Shown here piece by piece: positions 1 through 11,690 of a stretch of DNA of 64,000 nucleotides. This stretch comes from Cacajao melanocephalus (Eukaryota > Chordata > Mammalia > Primates > Pitheciidae), in assembly GCA_963573385.1 (NCBI GenBank), contig CAUYLG010063140.1, positions 1 through 64,000 of the forward strand. The letters are read 5' to 3'. How positions within the stretch are numbered: position 1 is the stretch's first letter; each line of letters begins with the position of its first letter. The notes below the pieces were generated by a model. The model made no database searches, had not been told where the DNA came from, and saw nothing but the letters and a program-made list of their open reading frames with translations. Both the position numbers and the translations under genes were made by a program.

Positions 1-53
1 GGTGTGGCTGGGGTTTCTTTTTAACCGGGGTGTTGTTGGTTTTTTTTTTCAAA
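1..53. other. Unassigned low-complexity start of window
   Basis: G/T-rich sequence with a run of ten T that matches no repeat I know. It abuts a truncated Alu tail. It may be genuine unique DNA or lower-quality clone-end sequence. Confidence 0.3.
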
Positions 54-96
54 GTTCGTGCCACTGCACTCCAGCCTGGAAAAATAGAAACAATCC

Positions 97-136
<40 letters not shown>
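54..136 (+). mobile_element. Alu 3' end fragment with long poly(A)
   Basis: Only the last part of the right Alu monomer is present (CACTGCACTCCAGCCTGG), followed by an A-rich tail ending in a run of about 37 A. The 5' part is missing. Confidence 0.75.
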
Positions 137-139
<3 letters not shown>

Positions 140-193
140 TAGGGAAGGGAAGGAAGAAAACAGAGTTGCAAAAGCAAACAAGGCAAAAATATT

Positions 194-504
194 GGTTGGG
201 TGCAGTGGCTCACGCCTGTAATCCCAATATTTTGGGAGGCCAAGGCAAGCGGATCACTTGAGGTCAGGAGTTTGAGACCAGCCTGGCCAATATGGTGAAA
301 CCTGTCACTACTAAAAATCTAAAAATTAGCTGGGTGTGGTGTCATATACCTGTAATCCCAGCTACTCAGGAGGCTGAGGTACAAGAATCAAGAATCAGTT
401 GAACCCAGGAGGTGGAGGTTGCAGTAAGCCAAGACCGCGCCACTGCACTCCAGCCTGGGTGACAGAGCAAGACTCTGTCTCACAGGGGAAAAAAAAAAAA
501 AAAA
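194..504 (+). mobile_element. Full-length Alu
   Basis: A dimeric Alu runs from the GGTTGGGTGCAGTGG start through both monomers to an A-rich tail. The A/G-rich motif near GCAAACAAGGCAAAAAT upstream recurs as GCAAATAAGGCAAAAA just after the tail, consistent with a target-site duplication. Confidence 0.93.
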
Positions 505-608
505 GCAAATAAGGCAAAAAAAAAAATACAATCTAAAAATCATTTATAAACATGTCCACACAGTCTACCTGAAGAACTTTCTCCCTTACATTAAAAAAAA
601 AAAATCTA

Positions 609-743
609 GCCAGGCAGCGTAGTGGCATACACCTGTAGTCCCAGCTACTCAAGAGGTTGAAGTGGGAGGATTGCTTGAGCCCAGGACTTTGAGTACAGCG
701 TGGACAATACAGTGACACACTGTCTCAAGAAAAAAACAAAAAG
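609..743 (+). mobile_element. Free left Alu monomer (FLAM-like)
   Basis: A single diverged left-monomer unit (GCCAGGCAGCGTAGTGGC... TGTCTC) is followed by an A-rich tail. There is no right arm, so a fossil monomer fits better than a modern Alu. Confidence 0.75.
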
Positions 744-1178
744 AAAATTCCAGAGATTACTCAGCCCACTATCATCTGATCAATAAAAGTAAACAGATTT
801 CAAACAAATACTTACACACTACAAACAGCAATAGTACTAAAATCTGTCAATTATTTAAGGAATGTTTGCCATTGGCAAACAGAACACATTTTGTTATGAT
901 AACTCACACTGAATCAAATACATTCTAAAATCCATTACTCTTATATGCTAAGACATGAAGAGAAGCATTTCTTTGCAGTATTTTTCAAAAAATTTTTAAC
1001 ATACCCCGATGTCACAAGAAATATTTTAACTGAAAAATATCACACTTGAAAGACAGCGAGTAGACTGTCCTAATATCTGCTTCTTTTAACAATAAACTTT
1101 GATTAGCCATTTATTCTAAATGCCACACAGTGAAATTCTTAAAATTCTTGATTTCATATTTAAACATAACAAGAAACA
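744..1178. other. No feature recognised
   Basis: AT-rich unique-looking DNA. I see no convincing exon, RNA gene or repeat. Confidence 0.4.
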
Positions 1179-1472
<294 letters not shown>

Positions 1473-1509
1473 ACAAGAAATAGACATATTCAAGAGGGAA
1501 AAGGAAGAC

Positions 1510-1985
<476 letters not shown>

Positions 1986-2890
1986 AATTTAGGTTTGAGA
2001 ATTCATATTGTCTCTACTTAATGGATTTAAGATTCACAGATATAAACGCCTATCTAAGGAAAAGGAATATTTAAAGGAATACAGTTATATACTCAAAGAG
2101 CTACATAATCTTACAGGTCAAGAAAAATCAAAATCGAGAAAAAATACACTCCAAAATTATTGCTAATCGAAAAAAAACACACACACACAATTTTTAGCAA
2201 ACCAGCTGTCTATGACAGGACAGCTAGTCTGTTCCTCACTGTACATGTAAAATTATACTTCAGTTGCCCGCTGGATGACCCCACTGCCAAAATATGCCAG
2301 CAACATAATTCACATTAAAACCCAGAGGCCTAACACTACTTGGAAAGTGCTTTATATGTTCACTGTACCTATCTATCCCAAGCGTATTTAACACTTATAA
2401 TTCATAGGCTATTTTCAGCACTTTGTTCTATCATACTATTTTCTGCCACTCCAAAATTACACTAAATGTATAAACAAGAACATCTACCTAAATATAACAT
2501 CTCACAAATAAACTTTAGTGGTAGTATGTTATTTTGAACCTGTCTATTATATGAAACCCTGCCATAATTATTTCTATAACATAAATCATGTATGTTCTCT
2601 CTAAAGAATCAAAATTCTAATACCTATACCCTTTGTATGTCTAAAGATAGACACAAAACAGGTACGGAAACCTACACGTTAAAGGGTTTCCCATGTAATT
2701 AAATCCTCTATGAGCTGAATCAGTGACTAGAAGAAGGCATGAAGTAGCTTGCAGAGTTCTAGTAATATTCTGTATCACGATGTAGGTGTTGGTTACACTG
2801 GTAGGTTCACTTAGTGAAAATTCACTGAGCTATATATTTATGAGCTGTATACTTTTTGTATATTTTATAATTTATAGTCTTATATTTTTA
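1986..2890. other. No feature recognised
   Basis: About 900 bases of AT-rich DNA without a recognisable exon or repeat apart from a short A8(CA)n run near 2168-2190. Confidence 0.4.
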
Positions 2891-3004
2891 GGCTGGGCAC
2901 AGTGGCTCACACCTATAATCCCAGCACTTTCAAAAGCTTAAGCGGGAGGATCGCTCAAGTCCAGGAGTTCAAGACCAGCCTGGGCAACATAGTGAGACCT
3001 TGTC
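2891..3004 (+). mobile_element. Left Alu monomer fragment (FLAM/AluJ)
   Basis: Starts GGCTGGGCACAGTGGCTCAC and ends at the first monomer boundary (GAGACCTTGTCT). A T/A-rich stretch follows instead of a right arm. Confidence 0.75.
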
Positions 3005-3119
3005 TATTTTTTTTAATTTTTTTAAACTTATTTTTAAAATGCTCAATCTAAAAACTTGTCTTACTGAAAAGCACTGATACCATCCCTCTTACCAAAGTAG
3101 TTAAACCCTAGTGAAGAAA

Positions 3120-4690
3120 ATAGACAAGTAATTCAGCAATTTCATTAGAGAGCTATGATAGAAGTAATTACTACATGCCACACACAACAGTGGTACCTAA
3201 CTTAATCTGAAAGGGGTAAAGGAAAGCTTCCTGAAGAATATACGCCTTAACTGAATCCTAAAGATCAGACAGAAATTAGCCAAGCAAAGAAAGGGGAAAG
3301 TGGAAATTAGGAAAATAGAGCATCAAATGTAAAGACAAGAGAGAAAGCACATTACCTGAGAGAAAGCCTAAAGTCATTAAGAGTGGATTAAAGAATTTAA
3401 GGAAGAGAGTAAGGGAAGAAAAACTACAGAATTAGGAATTGGATCATGAATGATCTCATATACACACCATGCTACAGTTTAAACTCTATCCTGAAAGCAA
3501 TGAGACATCACTGAAGGTTTTTCAATAGGAAAGGACATGATTTGATTTTTACCTGTACTATACATGTCAATTCTGGTGTGGGCCATGCTCACAACCCTAT
3601 TTTGTAGTAAATTAGCCTGTACACTGCCCCATACTTTCCAACATTACGATCTTTCCCCATACCCATATATACATACAAACACACAGTCAACATTAAACGG
3701 CCAAGAGTGGTGGCATACCCTAAGTACACAGAGACACAGACTTGCTAGCAATCGATGAGAAAAAAGCCAAGCCAAAGTAATTGTTTCTTGGTAATTCAAA
3801 CCAGAAAATCCTAGGGAAAAGGAAGAGGTTATCAACAGGAGCTGAAGTTAAAATAATCACAGCCAGGAGGCAAGATGTTGGCATGGGGGTCACATAGTAG
3901 TTACAAGGAGCAGAAATTAGGAATAAACAGAAGCTAAGACATAGGAGAGAAAAAACTGGAGGAGAAAGAAAGGGTATCTAGGACAAGTTAACAATGGAGC
4001 ACTGGAGTGAAGTCTGTCTTCTGCTTTCAGCTTTATTAGGTTCTTGTTCGTCTTGAGAGTAAGTTGTTTAACTTTTCCTGGGTTCCCTTGTGTGTGGTTC
4101 CTTTCAATACGCACTTCATTACTTAAGGTAATTTGAGTCTTTTCCCTGCAACTGAAAGAGGCTAACTAAAAGAGCATTTTAGAACATTTACTCCAACAGC
4201 AGTGAAGAGAATGAACTGGAGGGCATGACAAAAGGCAGAAGACAGAAGGCAAGAAGACCACTCAGCATTACAGAAGCCCAACAAACAGATATTTTGAGTT
4301 AAAACAAGATAGAAGCAACAAAATGTAATAAGGAATGACCTGAAATTTATGAGGGAAAATATACAAGACTTAGTGACAAACTGGATGTTGGCAGTGAAGT
4401 ACAGAGTGAAGTGGAGGGCAATTCCCAGGTTCCTGAAGGTTTCATGAGGAAAGAGTGGTATCATTAATTAAGACAGGAAATCGGGAGGAAGAAACAATTT
4501 CGTTGCAGTTTCTGCTCTCAGCTCCCTCCCCACTGTTTTGGGGAAAAAAGAGGCAGGAAAAGTTTTGTTTCCTAAATGTTTGGATTGAAGTGTTTGTGAA
4601 ATGTGAATCAAAGTGGTGATGTCCATTAGGCAGTGCTTTTACAGGGGTCTAGACCAAAGGCAAGCACTCTAGACAGCAGTTCTAGATTTA
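3120..4690 (-). mobile_element. Ancient L2 LINE, antisense, fragmented
   Basis: Several blocks follow the reverse L2 consensus in order: TGAATCCTAAAGAT near 3250, the CTCTATCCTGAAAGCAATGAGACATCACTGAAGG-like block near 3485-3520 continuing to GGACATGATTTGATT, and the CCCAGGTTCCTGAAGG block near 4425. Intervening stretches are too diverged to be sure, so the edges are approximate. Confidence 0.6.
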
Positions 4691-4960
4691 GGAATCAATA
4701 CATTAAGTCAATATCGTGGTTTTTAAAATGTCTGAAAAGTCTGAAAAGTCTTTGACTAACATTTATTTCAAACTGATAATATAACTAAAAATCATTCCAA
4801 CTAAAAACCTTAATATTCCTGGAAAACCATATTTTCAAACCTCCTACACTTCTCTGCAATTATTAAAGATTCAACAAATTTCCATGTAGTATAATCCAAA
4901 TGATTAGGAAAGATGGGATTTACATCGTTAACTTCTATTGAGATACTTTTTTTAAAAACT

Positions 4961-5270
4961 GGCCAGGCGCAGTGGCTCAAGTCTGTAATCCCAGCACTTT
5001 GGGAGGCCGAGGTGGATGGATCACCTCAGGTCGAGAGTTCAAGACCAGCCTGACAAAGATGGAGAAACCCCATCTCGACTAAAAATACAAAATTAGCCAG
5101 GCATAGTGGCGCATGCCTGTAATCTCAGCTACTCAGGAGGCTGAGGCAGGAGAATCGCTTGAACCTGGGAGGCAGAGGTTGTGGTGAACCCAAAATCGTG
5201 CCATTGCACTCCAGCCTGGGCAACAAGACTCCGTCTCAAAAAAAAGGAAAAAAAAAAAAAAAGAAAGAAA
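4961..5270 (+). mobile_element. Full-length AluS-like element
   Basis: Begins GGCCAGGCGCAGTGG, has both monomers, and ends in an A-tail interrupted by GG and G. Confidence 0.93.
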
Positions 5271-5449
5271 TCTAAGTTTACCCAATTTCCACCAGGAACT
5301 ATATACTACTAAAATAACTTTTTAGTTATTTTAGGAAAATAACAGTTAAAATTTCATATATTAGATGGTGAATCTCACTGTTAATGCTTAAACTAGAGTA
5401 AGATTTTAAGGGACTTAATCATCTAATTTAAACATTCAACTCTACCTGT

Positions 5450-5960
5450 AATTTAAATGTTAGGTTTCCATCCTAAAACCTTTTCTCTTCCCATCTGTAT
5501 GATTTTGCCTCCAAAATCTATTAGTATGAACCCAGAACCTGATACTGAGCTTCAGCCACAAATCCAACTGCCTAATGGCCATCTACATCTAACAGAACTA
5601 CAGTCACCCAAACTGAACATGTCACAAATTAACCCCTCTATCCCTCTTCCTTGACGAAATAAAAATAAAATCCCACTCCTTCATGGGATTCCCCACCTTA
5701 TTGAAAGGCACAAGCCAGAAAGCTAGACTTTATCCTCCATGCAACTTCTCTGCAACCCCAAATATAATAAAATCACCAAATCAACTCCCAATACCCAAGT
5801 TCAGATCCAGTCTCACCATTTGCCTGGATTACCCTAGTATTCCTACCTTTAGCCTTATTCTACTCTTCAATTCACCCTCATCACTGCAGCCAGAATGACT
5901 GGTTTAAAATGCAAATCTGACTATTCCAGTCCCCTGCTTTAAAATCCTTCCATAATTTAT
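5450..5960 (+). mobile_element. Ancient L2 LINE fragment, sense
   Basis: Resembles the L2 3' region in sense orientation: an AAACTGAACATGTCACAAATTAA-like block near 5610 and CTGCAGCCAGAATGACTGG, then TTAAAATGCAAATCTGACTATTCCAGTCCCCTGC-like sequence at 5885-5935. Two short ORFs here are incidental. Confidence 0.6.
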
Positions 5961-6159
5961 TTGACAGATATTATAATCATCACAGCTGATCACAGTGTAA
6001 GCTCAGAGGTTCAACGAGAAATTTAGTTACATCATTTTTGTAGGTTCAACATAAAAGAATCATCAGGAATTTTGTTCAAATCAAAAAATTATTTAAACAT
6101 GCATAACCGCAGAAACATTAAAAGAAAAGCATGCAGCACTGTTGTTAAAAGCAAAACAC

Positions 6160-6545
6160 CAAAAATAACTTTCAATCCACAAAAACAGAATACTATCCAG
6201 CCAGTAACTGAAGCACTTCCATATGTATTGTTAGTGAATGATCTCTAGGATGTAGTATTAAGTGAAAAAACAGGCTGTGTATAGAGTGTAAAGTATGCAA
6301 CCATTTGTGTATAGTGTCTTAAAAATATAAATGTATAGGTTTACATATTCTGGAAATAACACAGAAAGGATACACATGAAGCTGGAAATAGCGGTTGCCT
6401 CTAAAGAGGGAAAATGGGTGGCCAGAGAATGAAGGAGGAACAGAAACTTTTTACCACATTACTCTTCTGAAACTTTTGACTTTTACGTCTAGTTACTATC
6501 TGTAATTTTAATGTGATTTTCTCCTCCTGTTACACAATAAAAAAC
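6160..6545 (+). mobile_element. Old L1 (L1M-like) 3' end
   Basis: The block GAATACTATCCAGCC, the AGTATTAAGTGAAAAAACAG stretch near 6254, GGATACACATGAAGCTGG and GGTTGCCTCTAAAGAGGG follow the order of an ancient L1 3'UTR, ending near an A-rich stretch at 6540. The subfamily is uncertain. Confidence 0.5.
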
Positions 6546-7060
6546 TTTAAAGTATGACTACAAAGACCTCTTTGCATTTCATCCTTATACCAATATTAAA
6601 ATCACGTACTGATCTTTTGATGCAACATTACATTTCCTTCTTGACAGCTCAGGAGCTCAACTTCAACAAACATTTTATTCAACATTTTACTATTGAGAAG
6701 GCCGTTGTTGGTAATGACCTCAGTGAACATTGCATGATTTCTGTACTTGCTTCTTGGAGAAACAAGACAGCAACGCCAGGCAGCAGAAGTTTTTTATTAA
6801 ACTGACATCGAAGTATTCAGGGATTAAGGAAAGCTACAAATCTTATTTTTCTAGCAAATCCAAAAACAACGAATTCAAAAATGACCCCCGGTATCCTTTA
6901 AAAAAAAAAAAAAAAAGAAAAGAAAAAACAGTTCCAGTATCTGTAGCAATCGACAAGGAGGTGAAGTAATACTACAAGAAGACGTAGTTATATCCCCTAG
7001 CGTAACGTGATTTAATCCTTACAGAGGCCCCTAAACGGTCAGAGCTGGACAACCTCACAC
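6546..7060. other. Unique-looking DNA left of the CpG island
   Basis: No repeat or exon recognised. It contains a 17-base A run starting at 6900. It would be first-intron sequence of a minus-strand gene started in the CpG island, if that gene exists. Confidence 0.35.
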
Positions 7061-7636
7061 GTTCTACAGAATAGACAAGACAAGGCGCAGGCTCTGTGAC
7101 CTTATAGTGGCACGCACACAACCGGCCCCATGCTTCCATAGCTCTTTACTCTGCCTCCCGCTTTTTCCAGCCCAAACCCTCCCAACATGGGTCTCGGTCG
7201 GACCCCTAAAGCCAGACCGGCGGGAATACACTAGGTTAAGCGAATATTCCCTCAGGATTTCATGGCAAAGCCCTTTCGACCAAAGAAAGGATCGCGACTG
7301 AGGAGAAAGATAACAAGGTTTGCTAGAGGAGAGGTCTGTGAGAGAGGGTACAGTCGGGGGTGGGAGAGAGGCCAAAGTCTGCGACGGTATCTAGAGGGGC
7401 TGACATCATATCTACTGGGAGTAAGAGCACCATGACAGCGGCTATTTGAAAGCCGTGATGGCTAGGTTAGCGCTAGCCGGCTAGGCGATGAGAGAGCTAG
7501 GAGGGGGTCCACTAAGAAGGGAAGGGCGAGGGGCAGCTGGAGGACGCAAAGGGTTAGGGGCGGTCGAGACTCTGTCTAAAGAACTGTGATCAGGTCAGCC
7601 CAAGGGAGGATGTAACGGAGTCCTGGAGCTCCATTA

Positions 7637-7654
7637 AGAGTCCTAAGGGACTCT
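7637..7654. repeat. Short perfect hairpin at CpG island edge
   Basis: AGAGTCC is followed by TAAG and GGACTCT, giving 7-bp arms with a 4-base loop. No known function is implied. Confidence 0.5.
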
Positions 7655-7736
7655 GAAGGGTTCTATTGGGGTCTGCTGGGTTGGGGGGACCGTGAAAGAA
7701 TCTCCGGGGAGGCTGGAGGGCCGGAATGGTGCCCGG

Positions 7737-7743
7737 CCAATGG
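7737..7743 (+). promoter_or_regulatory. CCAAT box
   Basis: CCAATGG lies near the left edge of the CpG island in a GGCCAATGGAAG context, an NF-Y type motif. It lies downstream of the minus-strand donors, so its relevance is uncertain. Confidence 0.35.
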
Positions 7744-7932
7744 AAGATACGGGGGGTGGGGTCTACGGGGGATCCGGGGTCCTGATCGGGTGTTTGGGAG
7801 GCTCGGCGCAGACCCGCTCGCGGGGCGTCTCCGCTGGGGCGGGGCGGGGCGGCCCGACCAGAGCCAAAGAGCGAGGCTGAGACGTGGGCCGGGACGGGCT
7901 GTAGGGCCGCTGGGCGCTTGGGCGGGTCTTAC

Positions 7933-8100
7933 CTCGGGCTCCGCCGCGGTGGCCACCGCAGCCCCCTCCTCTTCGGCGGAAGCTGCCTCCCACCCTCGAC
8001 CCCAGGGTCGGGCCGGAGATGGCAGCAGAGGCCGAGGCCACCGAGGGTCGGACGGTTCCGGGAGGGTGGGCCCAGCCGCTTCAGGGTCCTGGCGAGCGGC
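7933..8100 (-). other. Putative minus-strand first exon, donor at 7932
   Basis: On the minus strand the sequence ends CGGAGCCCGAG followed by GTAAGACC, a near-consensus 5' splice site (intron begins at 7932). The frame read into this donor is Ala/Glu-rich (AEEEGAAVATAAEPE). It has no in-frame ATG in the roughly 110 bases upstream, so I treat the exon as 5'UTR or of unknown coding status. The exon's upstream edge is a guess. Confidence 0.45.
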
Positions 8101-8406
8101 CGCTGCGCATCCCCCGCCCTGTCAGAGAGACTCCGCCCGGCCTGGGCAGGCACATCCCCCGCCGCACCCCGCCCAGAGAGCACGCGTTAGACCGCCGCCT
8201 CAACCGCTGCGGCCGCCTCTGCCGGTGCAGCTACTGCCTCCGCCGCCGCCTCTCGTGGTCCTGGCTGTTCTATACTCGCTCAACAGCCACAGACAACCGC
8301 CGCCGCGTCCCTTGTCCGCTTCGGCCCGTGCGTCCCCGACCCCGCGAACACGGCCCCGCCCCGTGCGACTCCTAGGTTGCAGGCGAGCAGGCGCGCGCGC
8401 ACTTAC

Positions 8407-8480
8407 CTCCCACGCCCCCTACTGCCAGCCTGGGTCGGCCCCGCCCGGTCCCGCCCCCGCACGTGACGCCATCGAAGAGT
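8407..8480 (-). other. Alternative minus-strand donor at 8406
   Basis: The minus strand reads GGCGTGGGAG followed by GTAAGTGC, matching the GAG|GTAAGT donor consensus very well. It would give a second, upstream first exon for the same leftward transcription unit. The 5' edge is arbitrary. A further weaker donor (TAAG|GTGAGG) lies near 8553. Confidence 0.4.
8460..8471. promoter_or_regulatory. E-box / CRE-like composite site
   Basis: CACGTGACGCCA contains the CACGTGAC E-box preferred by USF-type bHLH-ZIP factors overlapped by a TGACGCCA half-CRE. It sits centrally between the outward-facing donors, as expected for a core promoter site. Factor binding is inference. Confidence 0.5.
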
Positions 8481-8559
8481 ACGGCCTGCGCTTGCGCGGA
8501 CACGCCCCATTTCCTACGCCCCAGGCGGCCCCGCCCAAATTTTTCTTCCTCACCTTACG

Positions 8560-8714
8560 GCAGAGAGGGAAACTCGGCCTCAGAATCTTCCCTCCACTGG
8601 AGAGGGATGTCGCAAGGTTGGGGAAGAAAACTCTGGGTTTGCGACCGTAGCTGTCGCTTTCCGACTAATACTGAGATGCCTGAAGGCTGGTTGGGGTGGT
8701 GAGGCCCGAGGCAG
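8560..8714 (+). other. Putative plus-strand first exon with donor at 8715
   Basis: The plus strand reads CCGAGGCAG followed by GTAAGAAG at 8715, a strong donor. The exon 5' edge is not determinable. Within it is a short ORF (8676-8702, MPEGWLGW then stop), which would be a uORF or meaningless in a lncRNA. The exon faces away from the minus-strand donors across about 150-750 bp. Confidence 0.45.
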
Positions 8715-8960
8715 GTAAGAAGCCTCCTCCTCTCTTCGGTTTGTCTCAGTTTGTCCTGGCAGTGGATCGCTTTCCTGCCCACTCAGACTCTGGCGTATCT
8801 GTACCCCCTCCCGATTCTGTACCTGGATTCTCGGCGCCGTCGGCCACAGCCCCCGCCCCTTTTCAAACGCTCGCGCCCTCTCCGCCCACCCCCCGCTCCA
8901 TTGTCCCCGCCCCGACCTCCGTTTCCAAGTCTTCGTTTCCATTCATTCTTCAGACTTTTT

Positions 8961-9489
8961 CACTGAGTGGTTTCTATGCCTTGGGTTCCAGGATGTCAGA
9001 AGCGAATGAAATAAGTCTCAGCTTTTTGAAGTGCTGTTATGTAGGAGACCGTAAGAGAATCTACAGTGGTAGTACGATCAAGCGATTATAGAGAAAAATG
9101 CCCGGGATGCTGTCTGCGCTCAGAAGAGGGGTCCCTGATTGTGTAGTAGGAGAACGTGAGGAAGCCCTTTCCTGGGTGACTTTTGGGCCATTTTTAGAGG
9201 ACTGTGTTAAAAGACTATTAATCAGTACCTGGTCAAAGAAATAGGAGGTAAAAGCAGAATAACGGGTGCAAAAGGATGTGACAGTGGTGGTCTGAAAGGG
9301 TCAAAAGAGAAGTAGAATAAACCTGATGGAAACCATATTGGTGTAGACGTCCCATTAAAAAAGCATCGTTACAAAGTAAGAGAAAGGAACGAGAATATGG
9401 CCCTCAGAAAAGTTTTCTGTATAGGTAGAAGACTCAAAACCGACAAGTGGACTATTCGACGGTGAGGGAATTTATAAGATCAAGAGCAC
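8961..9489. other. No feature recognised
   Basis: Sequence right of the CpG island with falling GC content. No repeat or clear exon seen. Confidence 0.4.
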
Positions 9490-9656
9490 TAGTGGAACGC
9501 AACCTTGTATGTGCATTTGAATCACCTGGGAAACTTTTTGTTAAAACCAATGCTGTTGCCCCACTCTAGACCAATTAAATTCTGGGTTGTGCCAGGTGTC
9601 AGTACTGTTTAAAAGATCCACGGGTGACTCTAATGCTAAGGATTGAAACCCACTAA
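9490..9656 (+). mobile_element. MER5A-like hAT transposon remnant
   Basis: TTTGAATCACCTGGGAAACTTTTTG, GCCCCACTCTAGACCAATTAAAT and CCACGGGTGACTCTAATGC follow the MER5A order (nonautonomous hAT-Charlie). Terminal repeats are eroded. Confidence 0.6.
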
Positions 9657-10319
9657 ACTAGAGAGAAGTTGAGGGAGTTAGCTCTGTAACATTAATATGG
9701 AGGTCATGTAGCTACAGAGATGCTTGGAAATTGAATGAGAAACCTGAGCGGCGTTATGTTTTGAATTAACTGGTCTGGGAAATGGGAGAAGGAGCCACTC
9801 TTGTCTTTCCCTTCGGCACTGTTTATTCCTCAGTGTTTATCAGATCCAACTTAGTTTCTTCTCTCTTTCCCTTTCATCCAGAATTGGATGTTGTCTCCAG
9901 CCTTACAACACAAAGGCCATCCCCACTCTATCCGCAAAATGATCAGAGCTAAGCCAGTTTATGAGATGCAAAGACCAACATTCAGACCTAAACCAAAGTA
10001 TGAGATGCAAACACTAACCTCCACTCCCCTAGAGATTACTACACACAGTTCCTTACCAATTTAGAATCTTTTTCTGTTATTAATCTTTTAAGTTAGTAAT
10101 GACATATAAAGATATTTAAAATACAGTTCTATTAGGATCGAAAATTACCGTGTTAGGGAAAATAGGCCTTTAAAACAAAGAATTCACTTGGCAGGCAGAG
10201 AAGCTCTATGAGGTAAAGACTAAGACAGTGTATAGCTGCCGTCTATTAACTAGAGTTAATTCAAAAACCTGTCTATCTGCCCCCAGGTAAGAGCGAGTTA
10301 TTGTTGTGTAGTATGGCTA
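9657..10319. other. No feature recognised
   Basis: Unique-looking intronic or intergenic DNA. Confidence 0.35.
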
Positions 10320-10450
10320 GAGCATAGTATGGAAAGTAAAGGTGGGGCAGAGATGAAGATGATAAAGTGGGTGTGAACAGATTATGAAGAGTCTTGAATT
10401 CCATGCTGAAGAGTTTAAATTATATAATACTACAAGCAATTAATAAATAC
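10320..10450 (-). mobile_element. L2 fragment, antisense (left part)
   Basis: ATTATGAAGAGTCTTGAATTCCATGCTGAAGAGTTTAAATT matches the reverse L2 block that normally continues into CAATGG...CATTGAAGG. That continuation appears only after 11170, which suggests an insertion in between. Confidence 0.5.
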
Positions 10451-10454
10451 AAAA

Positions 10455-10880
10455 AAGGGTTCTTAACCTCTTTACCCAGTGGACCTCTTTGGCAGTCCGG
10501 CTTATAGACTCAGTCTCAGAAAAATGTTCTTAATTGTATAAAATAAAATGCATAGTAATGTAAAGGAAACTTATTTTTTAAGTTTTTAAAGTATTAAAAG
10601 AAATGTGTGATATATATGCACTTTATGCATTAAATAAAATATAGTAGCAGGTCTAATTATATAATTTCTAAGCAGTGATGACTATAAATTGTGTTTTGAA
10701 ATGCCTGCAGCAACTTTAATGTGATGTGAAAATAACAGATTTCTATTGGTAACAAAGACACAGGGAGTGCTAATACTGTAGTTTATGGTCCACACTTATT
10801 GAAGAAAATGCTAAATTTCAACTACTGATTATTGAAAACAAAGATACAATTTTGTTCCCAGTCTAAGTTCACAGAAACCT
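10455..10880 (-). mobile_element. Ancient DNA transposon remnant
   Basis: Starts with GGGTTCTTAACCTC and includes CAGTGGACCTCTTTGGCAGTC, TTTATGCATTAAATAAAAT and ATTTCTATTGGTAACAAAGAC. The order matches a common mammalian DNA element whose ends read GGTTCTTAACC. The right terminus is degraded. Confidence 0.45.
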
Positions 10881-11169
10881 GATATTCTAGCCACCTCCTG
10901 GTCTATAGATTCTAAGTTTAAAAATATCTCAGTGTAATGATTTTAAGCAAGAGCATAACATCAAATCTGTGTTTCAGAAAGATGATGAAGCAGTGTTCAC
11001 TTCCCAGCCTCTCTGCTGGGATGGGGAGCTGGCTGTTTTCTTTTGTTCCTCCTCTATCTCTGGGGCAGCAACCAGAACTATCCCACTGTTTCCTAATAAC
11101 CAGGGCCTGCAGAGGGACTGATCTTGTGGAAGTATATGTCTGTAGGAGCAATGCCAGAAAATAAATCAG

Positions 11170-11389
11170 GAAAGATCGATTGAGGCTATTTTTGTAGACA
11201 TCATTGAATGCCAGGCTGTAATTTGTAGTTTATTTGGTAGACAATGGAGGGTTGTTAAAATTTTTGGAGTAGAATAATGTGATTAGAGTTCTGTTTGAAA
11301 ATCTAGAATAATATGTAGGTTAGATTATCAAAAGAGAAGAAAGAAAAGAGACTAGACCAGTAAGTTAATTTTTAAAAAACAGACTCTTG
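11170..11389 (-). mobile_element. L2 fragment, antisense (right part)
   Basis: ACAATGGAGGGTTGTTAAAATTTTTGGAGTAGAATAATGTGATTAGA is a diverged reverse-L2 block. It continues where the fragment ending near 10450 stops. Confidence 0.5.
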
Positions 11390-11690
11390 GGCCAGGTACA
11401 GTGACTCACACACCTGTAATCCGAGCACTTGGGGACGTTAAGGAGGCAGGGTAATCACTTGAGCCCAGGAGTTCAAGACCAGCCTGGGCAACAAAGTGAG
11501 ACCCTGTCTCTACCAAAAAAAAAAGGAAAGAAAGAAAATTAGCCAGACGTAGTGGTGCGTGCCTGTGGTCCCAGCTACACGGGAGACTGAAGCAGGAGGA
11601 TTACATGGGCCCAGGAGGTCGAGGGTACAGCGTCCATGCCACTGCACTCTAGCCTGAGTGACAGGCAAGAAGAGCCTGTCTCAAAAAAAA
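11390..11690 (+). mobile_element. AluJ-like element
   Basis: A diverged dimeric Alu starts GGCCAGGTACAGTGACTCAC. It has an A-rich linker with AAAGAAAGAAAA and older J-type right-arm features. Confidence 0.88.

Larger units (their letters stand above)
7640..8960. promoter_or_regulatory. CpG island with probable bidirectional promoter
   Basis: This is the only GC-rich, CpG-dense part of the window. It has several GC boxes (GGGGCGGGGCGGGG at about 7837-7850; CCCCGCCC-type at about 8353, 8440-8458, 8529, 8848 and 8901), a CCAAT box at 7737, an NRF1-like TGCGCTTGCGC near 8489 and a CACGTG E-box at 8460. No TATA box is apparent. Strong donor sequences face left on the minus strand and right on the plus strand, so divergent transcription is the simplest reading. 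The downstream genes are outside the window or unrecognised. Exact start sites cannot be set from sequence alone. Confidence 0.8.

Noticed and set aside
7663..8041. Minus-strand frames of 92-97 codons starting with GTG
   Set aside because: They run through the GTAAGACC donor into intron-like sequence and lack an ATG, so they are not credible as unspliced proteins.
7790..8650. 286-codon plus-strand open frame through the CpG island
   Set aside because: Pro/Arg/Ala-rich translation typical of GC-rich DNA. It crosses the putative promoter core, and opposite-strand frames are similarly open.
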